A DNA stretch of 53,426 bases from Pseudomonadota bacterium. GTDB taxonomy: Bacteria > Pseudomonadota > Alphaproteobacteria > Rhizobiales > Hyphomicrobiaceae. The stretch is from assembly GCA_023412805.1 (NCBI GenBank), contig JAEZRM010000035.1, positions 1 to 53,426 on the forward strand. Direction: 5' to 3'. The position numbers and the translations under genes were made by a program. Below, piece by piece: positions 8,546 to 16,627 of the stretch; positions within the stretch are counted from its first letter, which is position 1, and each line of letters opens with the position of its first letter. Under the pieces are notes generated by a model. The model was given only the letters and a program-made list of their open reading frames with translations, searched no databases and was not told the origin of the DNA.

Positions 8546-8575
8546 CCCTTCTCCCCGTAAACACGGGGAGAAGGG
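8546..8575. repeat. CTCCCCG palindrome
   Basis: Perfect 13-bp inverted repeat (CCCTTCTCCCCGT / ACGGGGAGAAGGG) with a 4-base AAAC loop. Together with 8436-8461 it brackets about 84 bases of spacer. Confidence 0.7.
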
Positions 8576-8607
8576 ACATGTCGGCGCTCGCCGTCTGCCC
8601 CCCAAAC

Positions 8608-8637
8608 ACAAAACGGGCCCGGATTGCTCCGAGCCCG
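8608..8637 (-). terminator. Terminator of the aminotransferase gene
   Basis: Read leftward: a 9-bp stem CGGGCTCGG / CCGGGCCCG (one wobble pair), a 6-base loop and then TTTTGTG. It starts about 25 bases past the stop codon of the leftward aminotransferase gene. Confidence 0.8.
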
Positions 8638-8661
8638 CTGTGTTTGGATGCGACCGCGTGC

Positions 8662-9990
8662 TTATGCGACAGCCTTGATCACCGCCTTGAGCTTGTCGGT
8701 GATCTCGCCGATCTGGCTCTCGGTGACGATCAGCGGCGGCGAGGGTGCAATCGTGTCGCCCGAAACGCGCACGTACAGGTCGTGATCGGCATACATGCGC
8801 TCGATGGCATCGTAGCCACGCGCGGCGGGCTTGCCGGGGATCGGCTCGAGGTCAATGGCCGCGAGCAGGCCGACCGAGCGGATGTCGACGACATTCGGCA
8901 GCCCCTTCAGGCTGTGCATGGCGTCGGCAAACACGGGCTCCAGCGCCTTGGCGCGCTCGAACAGGCCTTCATCACGGTACAGCTTGAGCGTCGCAAGCGC
9001 GGCACTTACTGCCAGCGGATGACCCGAGTACGTGTAGCCGTGGAACAGCTCCGGCAGATGCTCGGCGCCCGTCATGTGCGTCTCGTACACGCCCTTGCGC
9101 ACGAAGACGCCCGACATCGGCACCGCGCCGTTGGTCACGCCCTTCGCGAACGTGATCATGTCCGGCACGACGCCGTAGCGATCGGACGCGAAGTTGTGCC
9201 CGAGACGGCCGAAGCCCGTGATGACCTCGTCGAGGATGAGCAGGATGCCGTGCTGCTCCGTGATCTGGCGCAGCTTCTCGAGGTAACCCTTCGGCGGCGG
9301 CAGGCAGCCCGTGGAGCCCGCTACGGGTTCGACGATGACGGCCGCGATCGTCGAGGCGTCATGCAGGCCGATCATACGGTTCAACTCGTCGAGCGTCTCC
9401 GCACCCCACTCGGGCTCACCCTTGGTGAAGGCCTGCTTGGCGCGGTTGTACGTCGTCGGCAGGTGATCCGTGCCGGTGAGCATGTTGCCGAACATCTTGC
9501 GGTTGGCGACCATGCCGCCGACCGAGATGCCGCCGAAGCCGACGCCGTGATAGCCGCGCTCGCGGCCGATAAAGCGCGTGCGGCTGCCTTCGCCGCGCGA
9601 GCGGTGATAGGCGAGCGCCACTTTCAGCGCTGTGTCGACGGCTTCGCTGCCGGAGTTGGCATAGAGCACGTAGTCGAGATCCCCCGGCGCCATCAGCGTG
9701 AGCTGGGAGGAGAGCTGGAACTGCTGCGGATGGCCGTACTGGAAGGGCGGCGCGTAGTCGAGGGTGGCGGCGGCTTCCTGGATCGCCTTGGTGATCGGCT
9801 CGCGGCCATGGCCGGCGTTGACACAGAACAGACCCGCCGAGGCGTCGATGACCTTGCGGCCGTCGGGCGTGATGAAGTGCATGTCCTTGGCGCCGGCGAA
9901 CAGGCGCGGCTTCTTCTTGAACGCCCGGTTGGGCGTGAAGGGCATCCAATAAGGCTCGAGCTCATTGGGCTTCATATCGAGCGGGGCCAT
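8662..9990 (-). CDS. Class III omega-amino acid:pyruvate aminotransferase
   Basis: PLP enzyme of fold type I that moves the amino group from omega-amino acids such as beta-alanine, or from amines, to pyruvate. The 442-residue protein shows NSGSEAVDTALK (112-123) for PLP phosphate binding, LILDEVITGFGR with cofactor Asp254, and the Schiff-base Lys283 in TFAKGVTNG. The opening LEPYWMPFTPNRAFKKKPRL and the block GGISVGGMVANRK are characteristic of the beta-alanine:pyruvate subgroup. The start ATG follows AGGAGG. It is monocistronic, with its own terminator at 8608. No methylmalonate-semialdehyde dehydrogenase lies beside it, so the physiological substrate is open. Confidence 0.93.
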   Translation of the reverse strand: MAPLDMKPNELEPYWMPFTPNRAFKKKPRLFAGAKDMHFITPDGRKVIDASAGLFCVNAGHGREPITKAIQEAAATLDYAPPFQYGHPQQFQLSSQLTLMAPGDLDYVLYANSGSEAVDTALKVALAYHRSRGEGSRTRFIGRERGYHGVGFGGISVGGMVANRKMFGNMLTGTDHLPTTYNRAKQAFTKGEPEWGAETLDELNRMIGLHDASTIAAVIVEPVAGSTGCLPPPKGYLEKLRQITEQHGILLILDEVITGFGRLGHNFASDRYGVVPDMITFAKGVTNGAVPMSGVFVRKGVYETHMTGAEHLPELFHGYTYSGHPLAVSAALATLKLYRDEGLFERAKALEPVFADAMHSLKGLPNVVDIRSVGLLAAIDLEPIPGKPAARGYDAIERMYADHDLYVRVSGDTIAPSPPLIVTESQIGEITDKLKAVIKAVA

Positions 9991-10021
9991 GCGGTCCTCC
10001 TGGCTGGAAAAGGCTCACGAT

Positions 10022-10094
10022 CTGGTGTGATGATCGAGAAACTCGCCAGAACTCGCGGTACGGTACCGAGCGAGTTTCTCGATCATCACACCAG
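10022..10094. repeat. Perfect 25-bp inverted repeat
   Basis: Left arm 10022-10046 and right arm 10070-10094 are exact reverse complements (arm begins CTGGTGTGATGATCGAG and ends AACTCGC), separated by 23 bases. The loop holds its own 6-bp palindrome CGGTAC-G-GTACCG and a second copy of ACTCGC. The element lies between two divergent genes, 31 bases from the aminotransferase start, so it is not an ordinary terminator. It may be a regulatory cruciform, a small-RNA hairpin or a mobile-element relic. Confidence 0.85.
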
Positions 10095-10107
10095 CTAGTC
10101 AAAGTTC

Positions 10108-10185
10108 CTAGTGTCCCCTTTGATTTTGAAGTTCGCTCGAAACACCAGCAGCGAGGTCAGGCAAACTTCGAAATCGGGACGCTAG
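10108..10185. repeat. Imperfect 78-base inverted repeat with CTAG ends
   Basis: The left arm starts CTAGTGTCCC and continues GATTTTGAAGTT; the right arm is AACTTCGAAATC followed by GGGACGCTAG. The arms pair with a few mismatches and a 4-base bulge, and an inner CTCG/CGAG stem continues the hairpin. CTAG at both outer ends and the REP-like layout suggest a dispersed intergenic hairpin element. It lies 13 bases from the perfect repeat at 10022-10094. Bases 10186-10344 up to serB hold no other feature I recognise. Confidence 0.7.
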
Positions 10186-10344
10186 CGGAATGTTTCGTTC
10201 CGACAGACGATATCAGCGGGCATTGATATTTCAAAGGTGCGCGGTGCTTGCGGGGGCATAGGTCCCCTGCAATAAGGGACGCCGCTTCCGGCTTCGCTGC
10301 GACGCAACAACGCAATCGGCCACACGCCACCGAGAAACGACGCT

Positions 10345-11250
10345 ATGAGCGCCTTTGTCCTCGTGCTGATCTCACCGCCGGGTCGTTCGCCCGAGCCGCT
10401 CGACGCGGCATTGCAGGCGGCGAAGGACGAGATCGGCGGCGCCGCACCGATCTGGCTCGCGCCGGGAGAGGCTTGCGAACTGCCGCTCGAGGCGGGTGAT
10501 GCGGCCGCCGCGCGCCTCTTGCGCGACAGGATCGCCGCGACCGTCGGAAATGCGCCGATCGATGTGTGCGTGCTGCCGGCAGAAGGACGGCGCAAAGGTC
10601 TGCTCATTGCGGATATGGATTCGACGATCATTCAGCAGGAATGCATCGACGAGATGGCTGACATGCTCGGGTTGAAGGAGCGCATTGCGGCGATTACCGA
10701 GCGCGCCATGCGCGGCGAACTGCCCTTCGAGGCGGCGCTCCGCGAGCGGCTCGGCCTGCTGTCGGGGCTGGAGGTCAGCGCCTTGCAGCGCGTATTTGAT
10801 GAGCGGATCGTGCTCATGCCGGGCGCGCGTACGCTGGTCGCGACCATGCGGGCGAGCGGCTCTTTCACGGCGCTCGTCTCGGGCGGCTTCAGTTTTTTCA
10901 CCTCGCGCGTGGCGTCCGCCGTGGGTTTCGAGGTCAACCGCGCGAACGAGCTCGACATCGTGGATGACAAGCTCACCGGCCGCGTGGTCGGCCCCATTCT
11001 GGGTCGAGAGGCCAAGCTCGAAGCGCTCATCCACTACCGCGAGGAGCTCGGACTCTCAGTCGATGCGACGTTGGCCGTCGGCGACGGTGCCAATGATCTG
11101 GCCATGATCGGGGCCGCGGGGATGGGTGTCGCCTATCGTGCCAAGCCGGTCGTCGCGGCGGAAGCCGATGCCGGCATCACGCATGGCGACCTCACCGCCC
11201 TGCTGTTCCTTCAGGGCTACCGCAAAGCTGATTTCGTCTCAGTGAACTGA
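10345..11250 (+). CDS. serB: Phosphoserine phosphatase
   Basis: HAD-superfamily phosphatase that makes the last step of serine synthesis, phosphoserine to serine. The 301-residue protein has an N-terminal ACT-like regulatory half (about 1-80) and a catalytic half. HAD motif I is IADMDSTII with nucleophile Asp90 and acid Asp92, motif II is ALVSGGFSFFT, and motifs III and IV are the conserved Lys region LGREAKLEALIHY and VGDGANDLAMIGAAGMGVAY. Length and domain order match the two-domain SerB of proteobacteria. The start MSAFVLV has no strong ribosome site. Upstream lie the two hairpin elements at 10022-10185, not the usual miaA neighbour. Confidence 0.96.
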   Translation: MSAFVLVLISPPGRSPEPLDAALQAAKDEIGGAAPIWLAPGEACELPLEAGDAAAARLLRDRIAATVGNAPIDVCVLPAEGRRKGLLIADMDSTIIQQECIDEMADMLGLKERIAAITERAMRGELPFEAALRERLGLLSGLEVSALQRVFDERIVLMPGARTLVATMRASGSFTALVSGGFSFFTSRVASAVGFEVNRANELDIVDDKLTGRVVGPILGREAKLEALIHYREELGLSVDATLAVGDGANDLAMIGAAGMGVAYRAKPVVAAEADAGITHGDLTALLFLQGYRKADFVSVN

Positions 11251-11262
11251 TGCACAGGCGGC

Positions 11263-11805
11263 TCAGTTGAAGCAGGTACTCGGTTCTGCGCCCTTGAGAA
11301 TGATCTGAAGATTGACCAACCCGTGCGGGAGGGCGAACGCCTGCTTGCCCTCGGAGCAGGCGTTCAACACGGTCGGCGCCTCGATGATCAGCCTGAGATA
11401 GTTTGCTTTAGGCTCCTTGGGTTTGGTCGGCAGTGCCTCCGCCCGGAACTTCCCGACAATCTTGTCGCCGCACTTCATGGTGCAGTGGAATGCGAGCCCC
11501 TCGCCGGTGCACGGGGCCGAGAGGTCATTCGGGATCGGGCCATTCTGGTTCTTGGCCAGAACACCGATGCGCAGACGCGTCTCCGGCAGCGGCTTGTTCT
11601 CGACTTTGTATTGGAGTGGCTGGACGTCGACGCGGCTCACGTAGGTTGCTGCCGGATCCTTCTCGACGCCCGTCTCATCCGACAGCAGGTATTTGAAGCA
11701 TGTGCCCGGTGATGGCGTGGTCTGCTTCGGCACGTCGTCGGCAGCGGCCACGACGCCGGTCATCGATAAGAAGGCAAGCGCGAACAAGGCGAGACGGCGG
11801 GGCAT
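11263..11805 (-). CDS. Secreted six-cysteine protein of unknown function
   Basis: A 180-residue protein I do not recognise. It starts at ATG 11805 (an overlapping GTG lies one codon upstream). The N-terminus MPRRLALFALAFLSMTGVVAAADD is a clear Sec signal peptide with likely cleavage after about Ala22. The mature part contains six cysteines (36, 99, 108, 112, 150, 178), an even number compatible with three disulfides in the periplasm. CTMKCGDKIVGKF and YLRLIIEAP look like beta strands. It is convergent with serB (12-base gap), and no functional partner is visible. Bases 11806-12008 upstream hold no gene. Confidence 0.7.
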   Translation of the reverse strand: MPRRLALFALAFLSMTGVVAAADDVPKQTTPSPGTCFKYLLSDETGVEKDPAATYVSRVDVQPLQYKVENKPLPETRLRIGVLAKNQNGPIPNDLSAPCTGEGLAFHCTMKCGDKIVGKFRAEALPTKPKEPKANYLRLIIEAPTVLNACSEGKQAFALPHGLVNLQIILKGAEPSTCFN

Positions 11806-12008
11806 CACGGTTCCAAGAGTGACCAGTGAACGATCGTGAGATCACAGTGCAGCCTCGCAGCATCCGCAAGCAAGGCTGATGACGCGCGCGAGCGAACAAA
11901 TCCCCGTCAGGTCGTAATATTTCATGAGGCCCGTGATCGGGACAGTGCGCCCGTTCGGATATCGGCACGCATTGACGCATGCCGTCGCACGCTTGGTTGC
12001 AGACGGAT

Positions 12009-12227
12009 CTAACGCGCGGTGCGCCGCCGGCTCCAGAGCCAGATGGCAATGACGATACCGATCAACCCGCCGACCGGGCCGGCGGCGAAGAAGGCGACCA
12101 TGGCGCGCTCGCCCTCGAAATCAGACAGACCGAGGGAGCTGCCCATAATGTATGTGCCGATTGCGGCGATGAGCCAACCCACGATCAAGCCAAGGATCCC
12201 GATCAGGAACGCCAGAACTATTCTCAT
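12009..12227 (-). CDS. Small two-helix membrane protein
   Basis: A 72-residue protein with two predicted membrane helices (about 1-28 and 47-66), a short acidic periplasmic or cytoplasmic loop (SDFEGERA) and a basic C-terminus (SRRRTAR). A GAGGAAC ribosome site precedes the ATG. It follows the YbjN gene by 27 bases on the same strand and is probably co-transcribed with it. No family assignment is made. Confidence 0.7.
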   Translation of the reverse strand: MRIVLAFLIGILGLIVGWLIAAIGTYIMGSSLGLSDFEGERAMVAFFAAGPVGGLIGIVIAIWLWSRRRTAR

Positions 12228-12254
12228 CGGCGTTCCTCGGGGCTGGCAATGTCG

Positions 12255-12752
12255 TCAGGCTTGGCCTTCGGTCTCGAACATGGTCGAAGCGAGGGCTTCG
12301 CGGCTGTCCTTGCCGGCCCAGACGACGAACTGGAAGGCCTGATAGTAGCGCTCGCAAGCTTCGAGAGCCGCGCGCAGCAGCGCTTCGCACTGGCTCTGGG
12401 TGGCGACGGCACCGTTGAGCATGAGGCCCTGGCGGAACATGATCAGGCCTTCGCGCGTCCAGATGTCGAAGTGGCCGAGCCACAGTTGCTCGTTGATCTG
12501 CGCGACGAGGCGGTACACCTCGGACAGACGGTTGTCGGGTACCTTGAAGTCGAAGGCGCACGCGATATGCAACGATTCAAGATCCTCGCGCCAATTGAGC
12601 GAGAGCTGATAGTCCGTCCAGTTTCCCGCAACGACGAGGGTCAGCTCGTCCTCATGCGTGCGGTCGCAGGCCCAATCGTGTGCGCCGGCGACCTGTTCGA
12701 TCAGGTCGACCGGGTTTCTGGCACGCGTGAAGCCCGTCTCTGCCATGGCCAT
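12255..12752 (-). CDS. YbjN domain-containing protein
   Basis: A 165-residue protein of the YbjN (type III secretion chaperone-like fold) family, soluble and probably a binding or chaperone-like protein; the biochemical role of the family is not settled. Seen are the N-terminal NPVDLIEQVAGAHDWACDRT, the central LTLVVAGNWTDYQLSLNWRED and ESLHIACAFDFKVPDNRLSEVYRLVAQINEQLWLGHF in successive blocks, matching the alphaproteobacterial subgroup. The start ATG follows GAGGAAC. It heads a probable two-gene unit with the small membrane protein downstream. In related genomes it lies near proC and UbiK genes; here UbiK is the next gene upstream, 267 bases away. Confidence 0.87.
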   Translation of the reverse strand: MAMAETGFTRARNPVDLIEQVAGAHDWACDRTHEDELTLVVAGNWTDYQLSLNWREDLESLHIACAFDFKVPDNRLSEVYRLVAQINEQLWLGHFDIWTREGLIMFRQGLMLNGAVATQSQCEALLRAALEACERYYQAFQFVVWAGKDSREALASTMFETEGQA

Positions 12753-13019
12753 GCAAGTTCCTCGTTTGGCGCGTCGCCATCCCCCTGAGCGCGACGGAGC
12801 GCACGGCGAACCGTGTGCAGCACGGAGCTAATCTAAGCCGCCCCGCGCCCGCAAGCCGCCCTCCGCCTTCTCCACGATCAAAGTAAACGAGGGTGGCAAA
12901 ATGAAGGGAAGAAGGCCGTTTGCGCACGGAGTTCGTGGACAAGCTGTGAGTCCAGCCAGAAAGCCGGGGAATGTGGCGCCGTGGGACTGGCTTGGCCCCC
13001 GCCCGCGATTCCGAGCGCC

Positions 13020-13289
13020 TTATTCGCCGTTGACAGCCGACGCGCCGATCCGGGTTTCGAGGGCGGCAAGACGCGCTGCCAAGGCATCGTTCTCCTCGCG
13101 CGCCTTCTGCGCCATGGCTTTCACGGCCTCGAATTCCTCGCGCGAGACAAGATCCATCTCACGGACGATCCGCTCGCCCTGGGCCTTGAACAGGTTCGCG
13201 GCTTCGCGCTGCACGCCCTGGGCGGCGCCGGCAGCGTCCGTCAGCAGCTTGGCCAGCTCGTCGATCAGCCGATTGTTGGTCTGGGTCAT
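13020..13289 (-). CDS. ubiK: UbiK / BMFP family ubiquinone biosynthesis accessory factor
   Basis: Short coiled-coil protein that helps the aerobic ubiquinone biosynthesis complex at the membrane. The 89-residue protein starts at MTQTNNR, chosen because GGAGGA sits 6 bases upstream. It has an amphipathic N-terminal helix (IDELAKLLTDAAGAAQGV) and a C-terminal coiled coil (REEFEAVKAMAQKAREENDALAARLAALETRI), the layout of the BMFP family. The alphaproteobacterial version has a longer linker than E. coli UbiK. It is close to lgt, a common arrangement in the order. Family call is firm; function is by analogy. Confidence 0.85.
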   Translation of the reverse strand: MTQTNNRLIDELAKLLTDAAGAAQGVQREAANLFKAQGERIVREMDLVSREEFEAVKAMAQKAREENDALAARLAALETRIGASAVNGE

Positions 13290-13447
13290 GCCAATTCCTC
13301 CGCGCGTCATGGGCGGCTATTTGCTGTCCTGCTAGCACGCCATGAAGCGGCCCGGAGTCCTTTTTTGAGCAATTTTGTCGGAACCGTATGGCTCCGACCG
13401 TCTTGAAGGCAGCGGCCGTCCGGCGCGCTGGGAACAGGAGAGCACCC

Positions 13448-13876
13448 ATGAAGGTCATGGTCATCGTCAAGGCGAGCAAGGCATCCGAGGCCGGCGAAAT
13501 GCCGAGCGAGCAGCTTCTTACGGAGATGGGCAACTACAACGAAGCGCTGGTCAAAGCCGGCATCATGCTGGCTGGAGAAGGCCTGCATCCGACAGCTAAG
13601 GGCAAGCGCGTGCGCTTCTCCGGGAAGGAACGCATGGTCATCGACGGTCCGTTCGCCGAGACGAAGGAGCAGATCGCCGGCTATTGGCTCTGGAAAGTCA
13701 AGGACATGGACGAGGCCGTTGCCTGGCTCAAGAAGTGCCCGAACCCTCACTACGAGGAATGTGAGGTCGAGATCCGGCCGGTTTTCGAGATGGATGATTT
13801 CGGCGAGGCCTTCACGCCGGAGCTGCGCGCCCAGGAAGAGCGGCTCATGGCCGAAGCGAAGAAGAACGCCGGCTGA
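13448..13876 (+). CDS. YciI family protein (DGPF domain)
   Basis: A 142-residue dimeric alpha-beta-plait protein of the YciI/PhnB-like group often found near extracytoplasmic-function sigma factors, though none is present here. The signature VIDGPFAETKEQIAGYWLW (about 63-81) gives the DGPF name; MKVMVIVKASK opens the fold. Start chosen at MKVMV after CAGGAGAG; the in-frame ATG at 13388 lies in the spacer. Its reaction is unknown. It is monocistronic and convergent with the Pr6Pr gene. Confidence 0.9.
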   Translation: MKVMVIVKASKASEAGEMPSEQLLTEMGNYNEALVKAGIMLAGEGLHPTAKGKRVRFSGKERMVIDGPFAETKEQIAGYWLWKVKDMDEAVAWLKKCPNPHYEECEVEIRPVFEMDDFGEAFTPELRAQEERLMAEAKKNAG

Positions 13877-13901
13877 CAGGCCCCCGCCGCCGCACGGTCA
13901 T

Positions 13902-14525
13902 TCAGCGGATTGAGCGGCGGCGCGCCAGCCAGCGGTCGAGCAAGACCATCAACTGGCCGGCACCGATGAAGCCGACGGCGATCACCGCCGCCGTGATAAT
14001 GACTTGCGGCCATCCGTTTGCAGCGACGTCTATGAAGGGATACGGGTAGATACCTTCGAAATGGCCGCGGATGAGCGCGTAGATGAGATACACGAGCGGA
14101 TAAAGCGACCAGTTCAGCGGATCGCGCCACGCGAGCCGTCCCTTGGGCGCGTAGACGAGCCAGAAGACCAGCGCGAGCACCGGCGTAGCCTTGTGCATCA
14201 GGAAATCCGCAGCCGCCGCCGCGCCGGCAATCGGTCGGGCATCCTGCAACAGCAAGGCAAAGACGACGCCGACAAGCACGATGGCGGAGACCGATCCTGC
14301 GAGCACCTGCGGTGGCAGCACGCGGATGCCGCGCGCAGCGATGTTGGCGAATACAATGGCGAGCAGGCCGTTCGTCAGGATCGTGAAAAAACGGACGAGA
14401 ATCCAGATCGCCTTCGGAGCCGTGTGCCCCTGAGCGAGCAGGTTGCTGAACTCGAGGCCGATGCCGGTGACGGCGGCCATGCAGATGACAGCAGCGAACA
14501 GTCGTGCGGGCACGCAGGGCCTCAT
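13902..14525 (-). CDS. Pr6Pr family membrane protein
   Basis: A 207-residue integral membrane protein with six probable helices (about 8-28, 40-62, 74-95, 108-127, 137-155, 172-197). Features typical of the Pr6Pr family are FFTILTNGLLA in helix 2, the HKATPVLALVFWLVYAPKG block and WSLYPLVYLIYALIRG with a conserved Tyr-Pro. The family is related in layout to FAR-17a/AIG1-type proteins and has no established function in bacteria. It lies between YciI and lgt, facing left. Confidence 0.85.
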   Translation of the reverse strand: MRPCVPARLFAAVICMAAVTGIGLEFSNLLAQGHTAPKAIWILVRFFTILTNGLLAIVFANIAARGIRVLPPQVLAGSVSAIVLVGVVFALLLQDARPIAGAAAAADFLMHKATPVLALVFWLVYAPKGRLAWRDPLNWSLYPLVYLIYALIRGHFEGIYPYPFIDVAANGWPQVIITAAVIAVGFIGAGQLMVLLDRWLARRRSIR

Positions 14526-14711
14526 GTGCGGCGACCTTGGACCAGGATTGCCGATAGTCCAAGGTGGGGCCTGTGGTCAAATGGGCTCCGCGAGATGTAG
14601 GATGGGCGGGGCATCGCACCGCAGCGGTATCACGCGCGCTTGCCTTGACAGCGCCATTTGGCTTGCCGAATGGTCCGGGCAACCATTGTTCAGGAGCCGC
14701 CCGGCCATCTC

Positions 14712-15545
14712 ATGAGCGCTTTTGCCAGCCTGCTCGCGATCCCCTATCCCGCGATCGACCCCATCGCCCTGCAGATCGGCCCGATTGCCGTCCGCTGGTA
14801 CGGTCTCGCCTACGTGGCGGGCCTGCTTCTCGGCTGGCTCTATCTGAAACGCCTCGTGGCCACGCCACGGCTTTGGAAAGATGACAAGCCGCCCTTTTCG
14901 CCCGCGCTCGCCGACGACCTGTTCATCTGGGTGGCCATCGGCGTCATAGTCGGCGGGCGGCTCGGGCATGTGCTGCTCTATCAGCCCGGCCACTATCTCT
15001 CCAATCCGATCGAGATCCTCTACGTCTGGCAGGGCGGCATGGCCTTTCACGGCGGCATGCTAGGAACGATCCTCGCAATGTGGCTGTTCGCGCGACGGCA
15101 GGGCGTTCCCGCGCTGAGCGTGATGGATGCCGTCTCGGCCGCCGTCCCGATCGGTCTTTTCTTCGGCCGCGTCGCGAACTTCATCAACTCCGAGGTCATC
15201 GGCACCGAGACGAGCGTGCCCTGGGGCATCATCTTTCCCGGCTGGGGTGACGTGCCGCGCCATCCCGTGCAGCTCTATGAAGCCCTGCTGGAAGGTCTCG
15301 TGCTTTTCCTGATCCTGCGCTTTCTCGTCTATGGTCACCGCGCGCTCGCGACGCCCGGCTTGATCGGTGCGGCTTTTCTCGCCGGCTATGGCGGTTTCAG
15401 GATCATCTGCGAGTTCTTCAAATATGACGAATATCGCACGATCGTCTCGGAGGGCTGGTTGACCACGGGCATGATCTACTCGATCCCCATGGCTCTCTTC
15501 GGGGCCGTCGCCTACATCGTGCTCAGCCGGGCGAAAACCGTCTGA
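14712..15545 (+). CDS. lgt: Prolipoprotein diacylglyceryl transferase
   Basis: Inner-membrane enzyme that attaches diacylglycerol from phosphatidylglycerol to the lipobox cysteine of prelipoproteins, such as LptE and the NlpD-like protein in this window. From MSAFASL the protein is 277 residues with about seven membrane helices. Diagnostic parts are IGPIAVRWYGLAYVAG, the Lgt signature GGRLGHVLLY, MAFHGGMLG with the catalytic-region His, and FFGRVANFINSEVIG. An in-frame upstream ATG at 14658 would add 18 non-conserved residues; the GGAG at about 14693 fits neither start perfectly. The stop overlaps the next start by one base (TGATG), so lgt and midA are coupled. Confidence 0.96.
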   Translation: MSAFASLLAIPYPAIDPIALQIGPIAVRWYGLAYVAGLLLGWLYLKRLVATPRLWKDDKPPFSPALADDLFIWVAIGVIVGGRLGHVLLYQPGHYLSNPIEILYVWQGGMAFHGGMLGTILAMWLFARRQGVPALSVMDAVSAAVPIGLFFGRVANFINSEVIGTETSVPWGIIFPGWGDVPRHPVQLYEALLEGLVLFLILRFLVYGHRALATPGLIGAAFLAGYGGFRIICEFFKYDEYRTIVSEGWLTTGMIYSIPMALFGAVAYIVLSRAKTV

Positions 15546-16624
15546 TGCATCGCCAGCTCACACCGCTGGCAAAAATCCTTTCCGCACGGATCGCGCGCGA
15601 GGGCCCGATCTCCGTCCGCGCGTACATGGACGCCTGTCTCAATGATCCCGAGCACGGCTACTACCGCACGCGCCGCGCGATCGGTGCCAGCGAGGACTTC
15701 GTCACCGCGCCGGAGATCAGCCAGATCTTCGGCGAGCTGATCGGGCTCTGGGCGGCGGTCGTCTGGCAGCAGATGGGTGCGCCTGAGAAAGTGCGCCTCA
15801 TCGAGCTCGGCCCGGGGCGCGGCACGCTCATGGTGGATGCGCTCCGCGCCGCGCAGAAAGTGCCGGCTTTCGCGTGCGCGATCGAGGTCATACTCGTCGA
15901 GCCCAATGGCGCACTGCAGGCCATACAGGGCGAGGCTCTGGCCGCGCAGACCACGCCCATGCGCTGGGCTTCGGAATTCTCCGAGGTGGCAGCGGGCGGC
16001 GCGACGATACTCGTCGCCAATGAAATTCTCGATGTCCTCCCCATCACGCAGCTACAGCGCGGCGAGGACGGATGGGTGGAGCGCGGCGTCGGCATAGGTG
16101 ATGGTGGCGAACTCGTTTTTGGCACGACCGCGAACGCCGTCCCGCTGCCGCAGCCCACGAGCACAGCGCAGCCCGGCGAGATCATCGAGCAGCGGAGCAC
16201 GGCTGACATCGCCGACAACCTGCGGCGGCTGGCCGATGCCGGCCCGCTCGCCGCACTCTTCATCGACTACGGCTACGAGGGCCCGGCCGTCGGCGATACA
16301 CTCCAGGCCGTGCGCGGGCAGCGTTATGAGGATCCGCTCGCTTCGCCTGGCATTGCCGATCTCACGGCGCACGTCGATTTTGCAGCCTTTAGTGCGGACG
16401 TACGTGCGCGCGGACTGGGCGTCGACGGACCCGTGCCGCAGGCGACTTTCCTCGGTGCGCTCGGTATTGTCGAGCGGACGTCGCGCCTGATGTCGGCAAA
16501 TCCAGATGCGGCGCCTGCCCTCGAGGCCGCAACGGCACGCCTCACGGCGCCAACGGGCATGGGCACGCTCTTCAAGGCTATTGGCCTGCGCTCGAACCAT
16601 CTTCCGCCACTGCCGGGGCTCTGA
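15545..16624 (+). CDS. MidA/NDUFAF7-type SAM-dependent methyltransferase
   Basis: A 359-residue class I methyltransferase of the MidA (NDUFAF7) family; the mitochondrial member methylates an arginine of a complex I subunit, so a role in NADH dehydrogenase assembly is plausible. Seen are the N-terminal GPISVRAYMDACLNDPEHGYY block, FVTAPEISQIFGELIGLW, SAM motif I LIELGPGRGTLM (about 96-107), ILVANEILDVLPI and LFIDYGYEGPA. Its start overlaps the lgt stop, and lgt-midA is a conserved pair in the order. A laccase-domain gene that often follows is replaced here by an alpha/beta hydrolase. Confidence 0.9.
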   Translation: MHRQLTPLAKILSARIAREGPISVRAYMDACLNDPEHGYYRTRRAIGASEDFVTAPEISQIFGELIGLWAAVVWQQMGAPEKVRLIELGPGRGTLMVDALRAAQKVPAFACAIEVILVEPNGALQAIQGEALAAQTTPMRWASEFSEVAAGGATILVANEILDVLPITQLQRGEDGWVERGVGIGDGGELVFGTTANAVPLPQPTSTAQPGEIIEQRSTADIADNLRRLADAGPLAALFIDYGYEGPAVGDTLQAVRGQRYEDPLASPGIADLTAHVDFAAFSADVRARGLGVDGPVPQATFLGALGIVERTSRLMSANPDAAPALEAATARLTAPTGMGTLFKAIGLRSNHLPPLPGL

Positions 16625-16627
16625 AAC

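Larger units (their letters stand above)
8327..8661. other. Repeat-rich spacer without a gene
   Basis: The 335 bases between the convergent OCD-like and aminotransferase genes contain stacked hairpins and no credible reading frame. From left to right: a perfect 7-bp hairpin TCGCGAC/GTCGCGA (8331-8347), a GGGGC-tttc-GCCCC hairpin (8349-8362), a C-rich motif shared with 36 kb (8381-8412), two CTCCCCG palindromes (8436-8461, 8546-8575) and the aminotransferase terminator (8608-8637). Confidence 0.75.

Noticed and set aside
7951..10098. A 715-codon + strand frame across the OCD-like gene, the repeat spacer and the aminotransferase
   Set aside because: It runs through three unrelated features and antisense to a clear aminotransferase; no ribosome site or recognisable domain.
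12652..12942. 96-codon - strand frame overlapping the YbjN start region
   Set aside because: Overlaps the YbjN coding sequence in another frame and lacks a ribosome site.
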